From Bacillus sp. ISL-41 (GTDB lineage Bacteria > Bacillota > Bacilli > Bacillales > Cytobacillaceae): a stretch of DNA of 64,000 nt. Positions 8,546 through 17,257 of the stretch are shown here, in pieces (positions within the stretch are counted from its first letter, which is position 1; every line of letters starts with the position of its first letter). The stretch spans positions 62,001 to 126,000 of the forward strand of contig NZ_JAGGQP010000023.1 of assembly GCF_018613235.1 (NCBI RefSeq). Direction: 5' to 3'. The notes below the pieces were generated by a model that was given only the letters and a program-made list of their open reading frames with translations, did not search any database and was not told where the DNA came from. A program made the position numbers and the translations under genes.

Positions 8546-8659
8546 AACAAGTCGCTGGCTGCGTGGTATAATAGGAACTTAGGTTTAAACGAATTTTACA
8601 TATAATTGCACGGATGCCTGAAAGCCTCCGTCTGGCGATCATATATGGAGGTATGAAAG

Positions 8660-8869
8660 ATGAATAAGCGATGGACGATCGGAAAGATTAAAGAATTTGT
8701 AGAGAACAATTCAGAGAGTAAGCTGTTGACGAAAGAGTATCAGGGTTTTTCGCAAAAACTGGAATTTCAATGCGAATGTGGCAATAAATTCGAAAAAACG
8801 TTCAAGAAATTCAAGGATAATCACCAGCGCAAATGCGAAGTGTGCCAGCCGCCAAAAGCGTCACGTTAA
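8660..8869 (+). CDS. Small zinc-ribbon-like hypothetical protein
   Basis: A 69-residue basic protein with an N-terminal helical part (about 1-30) and four cysteines arranged as CECGN (C-x-C) and CEVCQ (C-x2-C) about 22 residues apart, the pattern of a treble-clef or zinc-ribbon fold. It resembles the DNA-binding zinc domains found next to nuclease domains in phage-type proteins, but no nuclease domain is fused here. GGAGG is 8 bases before the ATG. Function unknown; nucleic-acid binding is an inference from the Cys and Lys content. Confidence 0.7.
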   Translation: MNKRWTIGKIKEFVENNSESKLLTKEYQGFSQKLEFQCECGNKFEKTFKKFKDNHQRKCEVCQPPKASR

Positions 8870-8896
8870 TCTAATAAGCAAGTCTATAAACGAACT

Positions 8897-8945
8897 GCTG
8901 CCTGGGGCTCTACGATTTTATTGCCACCAAGGCGGCTTTTTTTTC
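8897..8945 (+). terminator. Terminator after the zinc-ribbon gene
   Basis: Stem GCTGCCT / AGGCGGC (one G-T pair) with a ~26-nt loop, followed by eight T residues. Confidence 0.7.
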
Positions 8946-9037
8946 GGGTAAAAGACCAATAGAAGCGTGGATCATGGAGGATTTGCGCTTTATTTTATTG
9001 AACTTATGGAAGAGAATCTTACAGGAGCAACCAGGTT

Positions 9038-9217
9038 ATGAAGAGATATATGCTGAAAAAGAATTTCAGGGGTTTGAAAAGAGGCACACAATTTTATTTG
9101 ATTGCTGAGTCTGAATTTATCGGAGTCAAAGAGTATGTGCTGCGAACGAAGGATTTGTCGACCAGGATTGCCATCAGCGAGAGTGAGCTGCGCGGGAATT
9201 TTATTCTGTTGAACTAG
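9038..9217 (+). CDS. Hypothetical 59-residue protein
   Basis: MKRYMLKKNFRGLKRG... reads as a small, basic, predicted beta-rich protein with no membrane segment. AGGAG precedes the ATG by 10 bases, and the stop lies 12 bp before the next gene, so it probably heads the operon 9038-11257. A competing frame at 8974-9108 overlaps and lacks a ribosome site at the right spacing. No family recognised. Confidence 0.6.
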   Translation: MKRYMLKKNFRGLKRGTQFYLIAESEFIGVKEYVLRTKDLSTRIAISESELRGNFILLN

Positions 9218-9229
9218 GGGAGAACGGGC

Positions 9230-9490
9230 ATGTACTTGTTTTTATCTATCCTATTAAGTATGGTTCTGGGCTATTTTTTATTTGTCATGGGACCGATTGT
9301 TGGCGGGATTGCTGCTTTTGGAATCATTGCCGGCAGTTTATTCAGAGGGATTTATTTGCTGAATGATATCCGCAAAAGGCTCGCGAGCGATTCTCCTGTT
9401 GAAAAAGAGGTTCAAGAGCAGGTAACAGAAGTCGTTCCGGAGCATTTAAAGAGTCCGGGCGCTTATAAAAAATATCTTGAAGGCAAGTGA
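9230..9490 (+). CDS. Hypothetical membrane protein, two membrane segments
   Basis: An 86-residue protein with two hydrophobic helices (about 3-20 and 23-45) joined by a short Gly-rich turn, then a charged cytoplasmic tail containing EKEVQEQVTEVVPEHLKSPG. GGGGAGA lies before the ATG. It is followed at 15 bp by another small membrane protein and then the nucleotidyltransferase gene, so these are likely co-transcribed. No family recognised. Confidence 0.7.
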   Translation: MYLFLSILLSMVLGYFLFVMGPIVGGIAAFGIIAGSLFRGIYLLNDIRKRLASDSPVEKEVQEQVTEVVPEHLKSPGAYKKYLEGK

Positions 9491-9505
9491 GAGAGGGGAT
9501 TTTAA

Positions 9506-9862
9506 ATGCAGTTCACAGCAATAGTAGTGTTTGCGATTGTCTGGGGCGGTTTGATGATCTATTTCCTGACGCCTTTTCACGGTAAAATCGAAAGAAACCC
9601 TGATGATACATTCACCAAAGCATTAAAGGTAAGCATGGCCAGGCTGATTTTACATAAAAAAGCCATTCTTGCCTTCCTATTATTATTGGTTACGCTAATG
9701 AATATAAGGTCATATTTTATATCGGCTGAAGAGTATGACCGGCTCCACGCAATAACCAGGGAGTCGGGGAATCCTGTCATTTATATGGTCAGTGTGGTCT
9801 TGTATGCCGCATTATTGTATCTTTTATTGGCAGTCAGGTGGGCTGTGAAATCAGCAAAGTGA
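9506..9862 (+). CDS. Hypothetical membrane protein, three membrane segments
   Basis: A 118-residue protein with helices at about 4-22, 52-68 and 93-112 and a basic inside loop (RNPDDTFTKALKVSMARLILHKK). The ribosome site GAGAGGGG precedes the ATG. Its stop overlaps the ribosome site region of the next gene, consistent with an operon. Family not recognised. Confidence 0.7.
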   Translation: MQFTAIVVFAIVWGGLMIYFLTPFHGKIERNPDDTFTKALKVSMARLILHKKAILAFLLLLVTLMNIRSYFISAEEYDRLHAITRESGNPVIYMVSVVLYAALLYLLLAVRWAVKSAK

Positions 9863-9877
9863 TTGGAGAGAATTGTT

Positions 9878-10663
9878 GTGAAGGAGATTATATTAAAATC
9901 ACTGGCAAAAATAGAAGAAGATTTCGATGTGAAAATTCTTTATGCTGTTGAATCCGGCAGCAGGGCCTGGGAGTTTCCCTCAAAGGATAGTGATTATGAC
10001 GTCCGATTCATCTATGTACATAAAAAAGAAGATTATCTGACGATCGACCAGATGGGTATCGGCAAGAAAAGAGATGTGATTGAATTGCCGATTAACGATT
10101 TACTGGATATAACCGGCTGGGAACTGACCAAAGCCCTAAAGTTATTCAGGAAATCGAATCCGCCGCTGATGGAATGGCTGCGTTCGGGGATTGTCTACTA
10201 TCAGGCGTTTTCGACCATCGACCAGATGAAGGAGCTCAGTAAAGTGGTTTTCGCACCGAACTCCTGCCTGCATCATTATTTGAATATGGCGAGCAATAAT
10301 TTCAGGGAATACCTGCAGGGAGACCAGGTCAAGATTAAGAAGTATTTTTACGTCCTAAGACCGGTCCTGGCTGCACAATGGATCGAAAAATACAATGAGT
10401 TTCCGCCGCTGGAATTTCCGAGGCTATTGGAGGACCGGCTGCCGGAAGGTGAATTGAAGAGAGAAATCCATACCTTGTTGAAACGAAAAATCAGCGGTGA
10501 TGAACTGGATTACGAACCGAAAATTGAAGTCATCAACCAATTCCTGAACGAGGAGATTGCACGTTTAAAAGAGTATACCTCAAAACTGAATGTTGATTTG
10601 CCAGATTTCACACCACAGCTTGACCAGCTATTCAGGAATACTTTGGAGGAAGTTTGGAAATGA
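9878..10663 (+). CDS. Predicted nucleotidyltransferase (YcgL-like)
   Basis: About 261 residues. The N-terminal nucleotidyltransferase fold shows the active-site motif SGSRAWEFPSKDSDYDVRFI (residues ~26-46), with the GSR turn and the two Asp of DSDYD that bind metal. It resembles the YcgL/COG3541 group of stand-alone predicted nucleotidyltransferases; substrate unknown. I chose GTG at 9878, with GGAGAG 7 bases upstream, over a TTG five codons earlier that would sit on the ribosome site. The gene is embedded in a run of small genes and directly precedes DUF4256. A role in RNA or small-molecule modification is only a general inference. Confidence 0.82.
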   Translation: MKEIILKSLAKIEEDFDVKILYAVESGSRAWEFPSKDSDYDVRFIYVHKKEDYLTIDQMGIGKKRDVIELPINDLLDITGWELTKALKLFRKSNPPLMEWLRSGIVYYQAFSTIDQMKELSKVVFAPNSCLHHYLNMASNNFREYLQGDQVKIKKYFYVLRPVLAAQWIEKYNEFPPLEFPRLLEDRLPEGELKREIHTLLKRKISGDELDYEPKIEVINQFLNEEIARLKEYTSKLNVDLPDFTPQLDQLFRNTLEEVWK

Positions 10664-10690
10664 AAGAATTTGACAAGGAGGAACATCAAT

Positions 10691-11257
10691 ATGGCAAAGG
10701 AAAATAAAGAGTTATCCCGGGAACAGCAGAAGGATCTACTTGGAACTTTGATAGCTCGTTTTGAGAAAAATATGAGCAGGCATGAAGGACTTGATTGGGC
10801 TGACGTGGTAGCTAAGCTCGAAAACAATCCTGAAAAATTATGGTCGCTCAATGAAATGGAAGCAACCGGCGGAGAGCCGGATGTGGTTGGCTTTGATTCA
10901 GAGACTGGCGAATACATTTTTTATGATTGTGCAGCAGAAAGCCCTAAAGGCCGCAGAAGTGTTTGTTACGACCGTGAAGCACTGGAGTCAAGGAAGAAAC
11001 ACAAGCCGGAAAATAGCGTGATGGATATGGCAAACTCGATGGGCATTGAGCTTTTAACGGAGGAACAATACCGCGAGCTGCAAACGTTTGGGAATTTCGA
11101 TCTGAAAACGTCGAGCTGGGTGAAGACACCTGAGAATATTAGAAAGCTAGGCGGGGCGCTCTTTTGTGACCGGCGCTATGACACCGTATTTGTCTACCAC
11201 AATGGGGCAGATTCCTACTATGCCGCGAGAGGGTTTAGGGGCTCGTTGAGAGTATAG
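10691..11257 (+). CDS. DUF4256 family protein
   Basis: About 188 residues, soluble. Recognised from the pattern LEATGGEPDVVGFD-like stretch (here EMEATGGEPDVVGFDSETGEY), the CAAESPKGRRSVCYDREAL segment and the C-terminal GGALFCDRRYDTVFVYHNGADSYYAARGFR. The family is widespread in Bacteroidetes and Firmicutes with no known function. The ATG at 10691 is chosen because AAGGAGG lies 8 bases upstream. It is the last gene of the 9038-11257 run and ends before a strong bidirectional terminator. Confidence 0.85.
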   Translation: MAKENKELSREQQKDLLGTLIARFEKNMSRHEGLDWADVVAKLENNPEKLWSLNEMEATGGEPDVVGFDSETGEYIFYDCAAESPKGRRSVCYDREALESRKKHKPENSVMDMANSMGIELLTEEQYRELQTFGNFDLKTSSWVKTPENIRKLGGALFCDRRYDTVFVYHNGADSYYAARGFRGSLRV

Positions 11258-11307
11258 TTTTGAATGTTTTAGATGTAAAAGAAGACAGTGAAGTTTGCTG
11301 GCAAAAG

Positions 11308-11348
11308 AAAAGCCGTTACGGAAATATCTCCGGAACGGCTTTTCTTTT
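11308..11348. terminator. Bidirectional terminator between DUF4256 and the reductase gene
   Basis: AAAAGCCGTT / AACGGCTTTT with an inner CGGA / TCCG pairing, A run on one side and T run on the other. It ends both converging transcripts. Confidence 0.85.
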
Positions 11349-12363
11349 ATTTATCAGAATCTGCCACTTTAACGATCGCTTTTCCGAGATTTGCCCCTTT
11401 AAACAAATCCAAAAATGCGTCAATTGTATTCTCAAAGCCTTCTGTAACCGTTTCTTCATACTTCAATTTACCTTCCAAAAGCCAGCTCGCCAATTCTTTG
11501 GCACCTTCGCCAAAACGGGACGAGTAGTTTCCGACTGTGAACCCTTGCATCAAAGAACTAGTCTTAATTAAGTAACCCTGAACACGAGGTCCTACATCTG
11601 GCTCTGACTGGTTATACGCTGAGATCGCTCCGCAGACAGAAATCCTTGCGAAGTTGTTCAAGAGAGGAAAAATCGCATCGGAAATCTCTCCGCCGACGTT
11701 CTCAAAATAGACATCGATTCCATCAGGACATGCCTCTTTTAGAGAGGAGCTTACATCCTGTGTATTGTAGTTTATTGCTGCATCAAATCCAAGGTCTTCT
11801 AGAAGATAACGCACCTTCTCATCGGTACCAGCAATGCCAACGACCCTTGCTCCTTTGATTTTTGCAATCTGCCCCACGATGGAACCGACAGCTCCCGCGG
11901 CACCGGAAACAACGACTGTTTCACCTGCTTTCGGCTTGCCGATATCCAATAAACCAAAGTATGCTGTAAGACCAGTCATGCCTAATACACTTAAGTATGC
12001 CGATACTGGTGCCAGGTTAGGATCGATTTTACGGACCGTATTTTCTTTTGCGATGGAGAATTCCTGCCAGCCTAATGAGCCTATAACGAAATCGCCCTCT
12101 TCAAAAAGATCTGACTGGGACTCAACCACTTTTCCGATTACACCGCTTGAAATAGCCTCGTTCAATTTGAACGGCGGGATATAGGATTTGGTGTCATTCA
12201 TGCGCCCGCGTAAATAAGGATCGACCGAAATATAAATAGTCTGTAAAAGTATTTCTCCTTTTGCCGGTTTTTCTACAGGTACTTCTACAAATTCAAAATG
12301 GTCATATGTAGGAACTCCAGTTGGTCTCTTTTTAAGCTGTATTTGCTTTTGAATAGTAATCAC
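11347..12363 (-). CDS. yfmJ: NADPH-dependent medium-chain reductase (YfmJ/CurA-like)
   Basis: A 338-residue zinc-independent MDR enzyme of the leukotriene B4 12-hydroxydehydrogenase/curcumin reductase type. Visible: ISVDPYLRGRMNDTKSY in the N-terminal domain, the nucleotide loop VVSGAAGAVGSIVGQIAK (AxxGxxG, ~150-165), and FARISVCGAIS/ YETVTEGFEN near the C-terminus, all close to B. subtilis YfmJ. It reduces double bonds of alpha,beta-unsaturated carbonyls with NADPH, probably as detoxification. The start is GTG at 12363 with AGGAA nearby; the length then equals YfmJ. It is monocistronic. Confidence 0.88.
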   Translation of the reverse strand: MITIQKQIQLKKRPTGVPTYDHFEFVEVPVEKPAKGEILLQTIYISVDPYLRGRMNDTKSYIPPFKLNEAISSGVIGKVVESQSDLFEEGDFVIGSLGWQEFSIAKENTVRKIDPNLAPVSAYLSVLGMTGLTAYFGLLDIGKPKAGETVVVSGAAGAVGSIVGQIAKIKGARVVGIAGTDEKVRYLLEDLGFDAAINYNTQDVSSSLKEACPDGIDVYFENVGGEISDAIFPLLNNFARISVCGAISAYNQSEPDVGPRVQGYLIKTSSLMQGFTVGNYSSRFGEGAKELASWLLEGKLKYEETVTEGFENTIDAFLDLFKGANLGKAIVKVADSDK

Positions 12364-12598
12364 CCTTCCTAAATATTCTCTAGCCTTAATATACAGGAGA
12401 GAAGGGTGTATTCAAATTCATTTGATTTGGTATCGCGGTTTTGTATCTGGAATTGGAAGTGAAGAATACATAGGAACTAATTCTATATAGGATATTAAGC
12501 AATTTTGTTCCTGATATCCTCCTAATCATTCTATGTTTTACATCTCCTCCTCTTGGGAAGATGAAACTATTAGTTCATATTGATAGGAGGAGTCGGAA

Positions 12599-13384
12599 AT
12601 GGCTAAAACGATTTTTATTACAGGTGCTGGCAGCGGGCTTGGCCGCGGGGCTTCGCTAGGGCTTGCGAAAAAAGGGCACCGGGTGATTGCGACGACTGAG
12701 CTGACTTCCCAAAAGACGGATCTGATGCGGGAGGCCGAGGATCAGGGGCTTGATATGGAAGTATTCAAGCTTGATATAACAAATGAGAGGGATCGTGAGC
12801 AAATCAAGGAGTATGATTTTGATGTGTTTGTTGCGAATGCAGCGATTAATGAAGGCGGTCCGCTGGCTGAGGTGCCGATGGACCGGATACGTGCTCTTTT
12901 TGAAGTGAATGTTTTCTCGACGCTGGAGACTGTACAAATTGCTGCACGAAAGCTAGTAGAGAAAGGGAACGGAAAAATCATCTTCATGAGCTCGATGGCG
13001 GGGATTTCAGCGACACCGTATGTCGGGCCATATACGGCCACGAAGCATGCGATTGAGGGAATCGCCCAAACAATGAAGTCGGAGTTGGAAAAGCACGATG
13101 TAAAAGTGGCCACGATTAACCCGGGCGCATTCGAAACAGGCTTCAACAAGCGGGCGGCTGAGGAAAAGTGGAAATGGTACGATGAGGAGAAGAATTTTAC
13201 CCGGAAAGAGGACATGGAAAAGCAGGAGGAAGGATTAAAGAACCAATTCGATCCTGAGGATATGATTACGAAAATGGTAGAAATCATCCCTGCCGATCAC
13301 CATAAATTCCGGACGGTTTACCCTGAGGAGACGGAAAAGCAGCTGAAAAATACGCAAGAAGAAAGATGGACGATGGAAATCTAG
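12599..13384 (+). CDS. SDR family oxidoreductase
   Basis: 261 residues with the short-chain dehydrogenase features: TGAGSGLGRGAS cofactor loop (residues ~7-18), ANAAINEGG in place of the NNAG motif, SSMAGISATPYVGPYTATK containing the catalytic Ser and YTATK (Tyr-x3-Lys), and a variable C-terminal substrate region rich in Glu and Lys. Classical-type fold; substrate unknown. The ATG follows AGGAGGAG by 7 bases. Monocistronic, with a terminator 12 bp after the stop. Confidence 0.88.
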   Translation: MAKTIFITGAGSGLGRGASLGLAKKGHRVIATTELTSQKTDLMREAEDQGLDMEVFKLDITNERDREQIKEYDFDVFVANAAINEGGPLAEVPMDRIRALFEVNVFSTLETVQIAARKLVEKGNGKIIFMSSMAGISATPYVGPYTATKHAIEGIAQTMKSELEKHDVKVATINPGAFETGFNKRAAEEKWKWYDEEKNFTRKEDMEKQEEGLKNQFDPEDMITKMVEIIPADHHKFRTVYPEETEKQLKNTQEERWTMEI

Positions 13385-13395
13385 CATGGTAGATA

Positions 13396-13432
13396 AGAAG
13401 CCTGGTATTCGTTGAGTGCCAGGCTTCTTTCT
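13396..13432 (+). terminator. Terminator after the SDR gene
   Basis: Stem AGAAGCCTGG / CCAGGCTTCT followed by TTCT. Confidence 0.8.
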
Positions 13433-13525
13433 GTGCGGGCTTCCATCAAATTCAACGTGTAGAGGCTTTTTGTTGTGGTATAGCTTTAATAGACGAAAAA
13501 TCACAAATCACAAGGAGGGGATAAG

Positions 13526-15343
13526 ATGGCGAAAAAATCGAATGAGCGATTGAAAAGAGAAGAGGTGGATGAGAAACAGACATGGGATTTAACTGCTCTT
13601 TTCGAATCGAAGAGTGACTGGGAAAAGGAGCTGAAGGCGGTCAAGGAGGATGTGCCGGAAGTCACTAAATATAAGGGGAAGCTTGGCAATAGTGCAGGTG
13701 AGCTGCTGGAATGTCTTAAGGCGAAGGAGAAGCTGTTGGAGCGTTTTAACCTTGTTTCGATGTATGCCAATCTGCGGCAATCAGTCGACCATACCGATCC
13801 GGAAAGGCAGAAGGATGCAGCTAAGGCAAGTGATGCCCAATCGACTGTCAATTCGGAGCTTGCGTTTGTAGAAACAGAAATCATCAAGCTTCCACAAGGG
13901 AAAATAGATCAATTTTTAGAAGAGGAGCCAGGATTGGAGCCGTTCAAAAAGTATTTGAGCGATTTACAGGACCGCAAGCCTCATGCACTTGGCGAGGAAA
14001 CGGAGGAAACGCTCGCGGCTCTTGGGTCACTGTTCAGTTCCCCGTACAATATTTACAACCGCGGGAAATTGTCTGACATGCAGTTTGATCCTTTTATTGA
14101 TGACGAGGGAAATGAAATTCCTCTTTCCTTTGCTCTCTATTCAGGCAAATACGTGTCTTCACCGTCGGCAGCTGTGCGCCGCAATTCGTATGATTCTTTT
14201 AACAAGACATTGAATCAATATAAGCATACCTTTGCAGCAACCTACGCGACCCAGGTGAACCAGGAGGTGGCGATGGCCCGGCTGAGGAACTATGACTCTG
14301 TCACCGATATGCTGCTACAGGATCAGCAGGTCTCCAGGGAGATGTATGATAACCAGCTGGACATCATCCAGGAAGAGCTGGCTCCGCACATGAGGCGTTA
14401 TGCTAAATTGAAAAAACGCGTCCTAGGTCTGGATAAGATGACAAATGCAGATCTTAAAGCGCCGCTGGATCCGGAGTATAAAATAGAGACCAGCTATGAT
14501 GAGGCAGCAGAAACGGTACAGGAAGCACTCGAAATCATGGGGCCGGAGTACAGCGATATGATCAAGACGGCGCTGTCCGAGAGATGGGTTGATTATGCTG
14601 ACAATGTCGGGAAGAGCACGGGTGCTTTTTGCTCGAGTCCATATGGAGCGCATCCATACGTCCTGATGACCTGGCCGGATACGATGCGCGGTGCCTTCAC
14701 GCTTGCTCATGAATTGGGTCATGCCGGACACTTTTTCCTGGCAGGAAAGAATCAGAGAATGGTTAATAGCCGGCCGTCGAGATATTTTATCGAGGCACCA
14801 TCGACGATGAATGAGATGCTGCTTGGAAATCACTTGTTGGCGAATACGGAAGACAAGCGGAAAAGGCGCTGGGTCATTCTCCAGCTATTGGGGACGTACT
14901 ATCATAATTTTGTCACTCATCTCCTTGAAGGAGAACTTCAACGCAGAGTTTACAAACTGGCCGAAGATGGGGAGCCGTTGACAGCCGACTTATTGTCGAG
15001 GGTAAAGCGGGAGGTCCTTGAAAACTTCTGGGGAGATTCCGTTGAAATGGATGAAGGAGCAGGGCTGACCTGGATGCATCAGCCTCACTACTATATGGGC
15101 TTGTATCCATATACGTATTCGGCAGGATTAACGGTCTCGACGCTAGTTTCAAAACGGATCCTTGAAGAAGGTCAACCTGCAGTGGAAAACTGGCTCGACG
15201 TATTGAGGGCCGGCGGGACATTGAAGCCTCTGGACTTGATTAAAAAGGCTGGAGTCGACATGTCTAAGCCAGAACCAATCCGCGAAGCAGTCGTCTATGT
15301 CGGTGAACTGATCTCGGAGCTGGAAGAAAGCTTTGAAGAGTAA
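13526..15343 (+). CDS. pepF: Oligoendopeptidase F (M3 family)
   Basis: 605 residues, the usual PepF length. The zinc site HELGH is at residues 395-399 within FTLAHELGHAGHFF, and the likely third ligand is Glu423 in FIEAPSTMNE. The N-terminal helical oligopeptidase-F domain (about 110-180, including ALGEETEETLAAL) precedes the M3 catalytic domain. It is a cytoplasmic metallopeptidase that cuts peptides of roughly 7-17 residues, acting in peptide turnover. The ATG follows AAGGAGGGG by 7 bases. It stands alone; the amidase gene converges on it. Confidence 0.95.
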   Translation: MAKKSNERLKREEVDEKQTWDLTALFESKSDWEKELKAVKEDVPEVTKYKGKLGNSAGELLECLKAKEKLLERFNLVSMYANLRQSVDHTDPERQKDAAKASDAQSTVNSELAFVETEIIKLPQGKIDQFLEEEPGLEPFKKYLSDLQDRKPHALGEETEETLAALGSLFSSPYNIYNRGKLSDMQFDPFIDDEGNEIPLSFALYSGKYVSSPSAAVRRNSYDSFNKTLNQYKHTFAATYATQVNQEVAMARLRNYDSVTDMLLQDQQVSREMYDNQLDIIQEELAPHMRRYAKLKKRVLGLDKMTNADLKAPLDPEYKIETSYDEAAETVQEALEIMGPEYSDMIKTALSERWVDYADNVGKSTGAFCSSPYGAHPYVLMTWPDTMRGAFTLAHELGHAGHFFLAGKNQRMVNSRPSRYFIEAPSTMNEMLLGNHLLANTEDKRKRRWVILQLLGTYYHNFVTHLLEGELQRRVYKLAEDGEPLTADLLSRVKREVLENFWGDSVEMDEGAGLTWMHQPHYYMGLYPYTYSAGLTVSTLVSKRILEEGQPAVENWLDVLRAGGTLKPLDLIKKAGVDMSKPEPIREAVVYVGELISELEESFEE

Positions 15344-15399
15344 TCATTTGTAAGGAAAGGGCCGGATCCAATGTCAGGATTCGGCCGTGGAATACATAA

Positions 15400-16197
15400 T
15401 TAATCAGCCGTGATGAATGTATCAATTCCCCGGCTCTCGATTTCACGTACGCGAGTTTCTGCATTTTCACGGCTTGAAAAAGCACCGGCTTGTACCCGAT
15501 ACCAGGTCTGGCCGGAGAGAATGGTTTCTGCAACAAAACTTTCAATCCCTTTGGAGTCCAGTTCTGCCACTCGCCGATCGGCATTTTCTCTTTGCTGGAA
15601 AGAACCGGCGATGACTTTAAAGGCATCATCCCCGCGAGTTGGTATTTCCTTCGCTGCGAGATTGAACGCTTTTGCAATGCCATTCGCATGTCCCTGTGCA
15701 ACATTGCGCCGCCAGGATTCTTGTTTCATAAGGTCTGCGTCCTGGGCATTGTCGATAAAGCCGTTTTCAGAGAGCATCGCATCCATTGTGGATTCGCGAA
15801 GTACATGGAAATCGGCTTTTTTCTTGCCGCGGTCATCGAGCTGATTCAGCTTCATCACTTCACTGTGGATGATATCACGGTATCGCGCTGTTGCTGAATT
15901 ATCTGATAAGCTTCTGTGTATATAATCCTCGTATCCACTGGCAGAGCCGTTGAAGGAATTGATATGGACCGACAGATAAAAGTCAGCACCCCAGGCGTTG
16001 GCCTCATCTGTCCTCTGACTCAAATTTTTCGTTATATCGCTTGTCCGACTCATCATGACATTAATATTTTTATAGTTATTCGCAAGGATGGAACGGATTT
16101 TGAGCGCGATATCCAGGGTCAAATCTTTCTCCCGAAGACCATTTCCCTGTGCTCCTGGATCCGAGCCGCCATGGCCTGGATCTAAATAAAGTTTCAT
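15400..16197 (-). CDS. cwlC: N-acetylmuramoyl-L-alanine amidase with two SPOR repeats, CwlC-like
   Basis: 265 residues. The Amidase_3 domain (1-~178) starts at the second residue with KLYLDPGHGGSDPGAQGNG (His zinc ligand) and includes SVHINSF (second His) and LSENGFID (catalytic Glu). Two SPOR-type repeats follow (FKVIAGSFQQRENADRRVAEL and YRVQAGAFSSRENAETRVREI). There is no signal peptide, as in B. subtilis CwlC, the sigma-K amidase that lyses the mother cell wall; length and layout match. The ATG at 16197 has AAAGGAGGAGG upstream. A sigma-K-like promoter lies 29 bp farther upstream, supporting the sporulation role. Assignment strong, exact paralogue (CwlC or a CwlC-like protein) less so. 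Confidence 0.88.
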   Translation of the reverse strand: MKLYLDPGHGGSDPGAQGNGLREKDLTLDIALKIRSILANNYKNINVMMSRTSDITKNLSQRTDEANAWGADFYLSVHINSFNGSASGYEDYIHRSLSDNSATARYRDIIHSEVMKLNQLDDRGKKKADFHVLRESTMDAMLSENGFIDNAQDADLMKQESWRRNVAQGHANGIAKAFNLAAKEIPTRGDDAFKVIAGSFQQRENADRRVAELDSKGIESFVAETILSGQTWYRVQAGAFSSRENAETRVREIESRGIDTFITAD

Positions 16198-16225
16198 ATA
16201 ACCTCCTCCTTTAAGTTGGTCTTTA

Positions 16226-16252
16226 TAGAATATGTTGGAGAAAAGTGTTGGT
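16226..16252 (-). promoter_or_regulatory. Sigma-K-type promoter of the CwlC-like gene
   Basis: On the minus strand, AC, then 16 bp, then CATATTCTA. The consensus for mother-cell sigma-K is a short AC at -35 and CATANNNTA at -10. The -10 ends 29 bp before the ATG, so the leader would hold just the ribosome site. Confidence 0.65.
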
Positions 16253-16354
16253 AAGGGTACGTGTCCTGTTTGGGAAAAGTTAACTTTATTTTGACGGAAC
16301 ATTTCTTGATTTGAATCGTAAAAACAAATAAGACTTATTATTTGAGGTGACAGG

Positions 16355-16672
16355 ATGGAAACAAAAATGCAGGCATCACAAAATGTTAAAATAGAGAGGA
16401 CACCGGAAGCGGATTTCAAAAGGATATTGAATATCATCGGTGTATTCATCTTTGCCGGATTGGCGCTGACCAGTGTCACCAACCCGATGCCAGCTAAATA
16501 TCTCAAGGAATATTTACTGTTCATCGGAGGAAGTGCCGTGATTTATTACTTCTTGCTCAATATCTACTTCATTGGGGAAACATGGCGAAAAGTATTTTAT
16601 GCCAGCCTGGTCGTGCTCGGAATCGGCAGCCTGTCGATGGCGATTTATCTGTTTATTTATTCATCACATTAG
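16355..16672 (+). CDS. Hypothetical membrane protein, three membrane segments
   Basis: 105 residues: a ~24-residue charged N-terminus, then helices at about 25-42, 52-70 and 78-101. GAGGTGACAGG precedes the ATG. It is divergent from the CwlC-like gene (157 bp between the starts) and followed immediately by a terminator, so it is a single-gene unit. No family recognised. Confidence 0.72.
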   Translation: METKMQASQNVKIERTPEADFKRILNIIGVFIFAGLALTSVTNPMPAKYLKEYLLFIGGSAVIYYFLLNIYFIGETWRKVFYASLVVLGIGSLSMAIYLFIYSSH

Positions 16673-16679
16673 CAACAGA

Positions 16680-16706
16680 AACTCCCTGCTCTAGGGAGTT
16701 TTTATT
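16680..16706 (+). terminator. Terminator of the 105-residue membrane protein gene
   Basis: Stem AACTCCCT / AGGGAGTT with a short loop, then TTTATTTT. Confidence 0.8.
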
Positions 16707-16779
16707 TTGCGAAAAAGTGCTTGTCTAGTCGCTAAATAACTTATTCAGAATATTCATAATATATTTACTTCAATAAATT

Positions 16780-16794
16780 TTGTAAGCGTTACCA
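16780..16794 (+). promoter_or_regulatory. Catabolite-responsive element (cre)-like site
   Basis: TTGTAAGCGTTACCA fits every position of the CcpA consensus WTGNAANCGNWNNCW. It is 464 bp before the putP start and near no other annotated start, so its target is unclear; it could act on a long putP leader or be left over from a lost gene. The 16795-17029 interval holds no gene I can support. Confidence 0.45.
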
Positions 16795-17029
16795 TTACTA
16801 ACAGGCTAGTCAGGGCGCGGATTTTGACTGTTCGCGAAACCTTGTAACATCCTTGAAACAATTCCGGATGTTTGTTAGGTTTAATAACCGTAAGCCCCAT
16901 GAGGGCAGGAAAAACTTGGACGGCATAATTAACATAAGAATTTTTTTCTGTGTGGTTCGGCTGGTTAGCTCTTATACCATTCATACTTGAGGATTCAATT
17001 TCATTCTAGTACGTTAGCCGATTTTCTAT

Positions 17030-17207
17030 TGTCTAGCTCCAGCGCCTAACCAGTTTTCACCCTGACTTATCTTCCTCGAGTATCTTGCAAGAAGCGTTAG
17101 CTTTGAGCAGCTCGAGTCGCTTCGGTCCTGTCAATGAAGTCAAAGAACGACTTCACAGCCAGGCCCTACAGCGCTTGTCGGGGCTGACCGAGGCGCTTGC
17201 GCTTTCT
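17030..17207. repeat. Dispersed Bacillaceae intergenic element with complementary ends
   Basis: The segment starts with GTCTAGCTCCAGCGCCTA and ends with GAGGCGCTTGCGCTTTCT. The ends share inverted GCGCC / GGCGC cores, and the interior has further inverted stretches (GAAGTC.. / ..GACTTC, CAGCGCTTGTCGGGGCTG). I recognise it as a multi-copy non-coding element seen in many Bacillus-type genomes, of MITE-like size, with no coding capacity. Here it lies 50 bp before the putP start, so it may supply or replace its upstream region. Only one copy is in this window. Confidence 0.6.
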
Positions 17208-17257
17208 AACCACTATGTTACTTATTTCGTTTAGGGAAAACGAAAAGGAGAGATTTG

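Noticed and set aside
8974-9108. 44-residue frame MEDLRFILLNLWK on the plus strand
   Set aside because: Overlaps the better supported 9038-9217 gene in another frame and lacks a well-placed ribosome site.
16754-16984. 76-codon minus-strand frame before putP
   Set aside because: No recognisable family or ribosome site; it overlaps a cre-like site. Could be a remnant, but I cannot support it.
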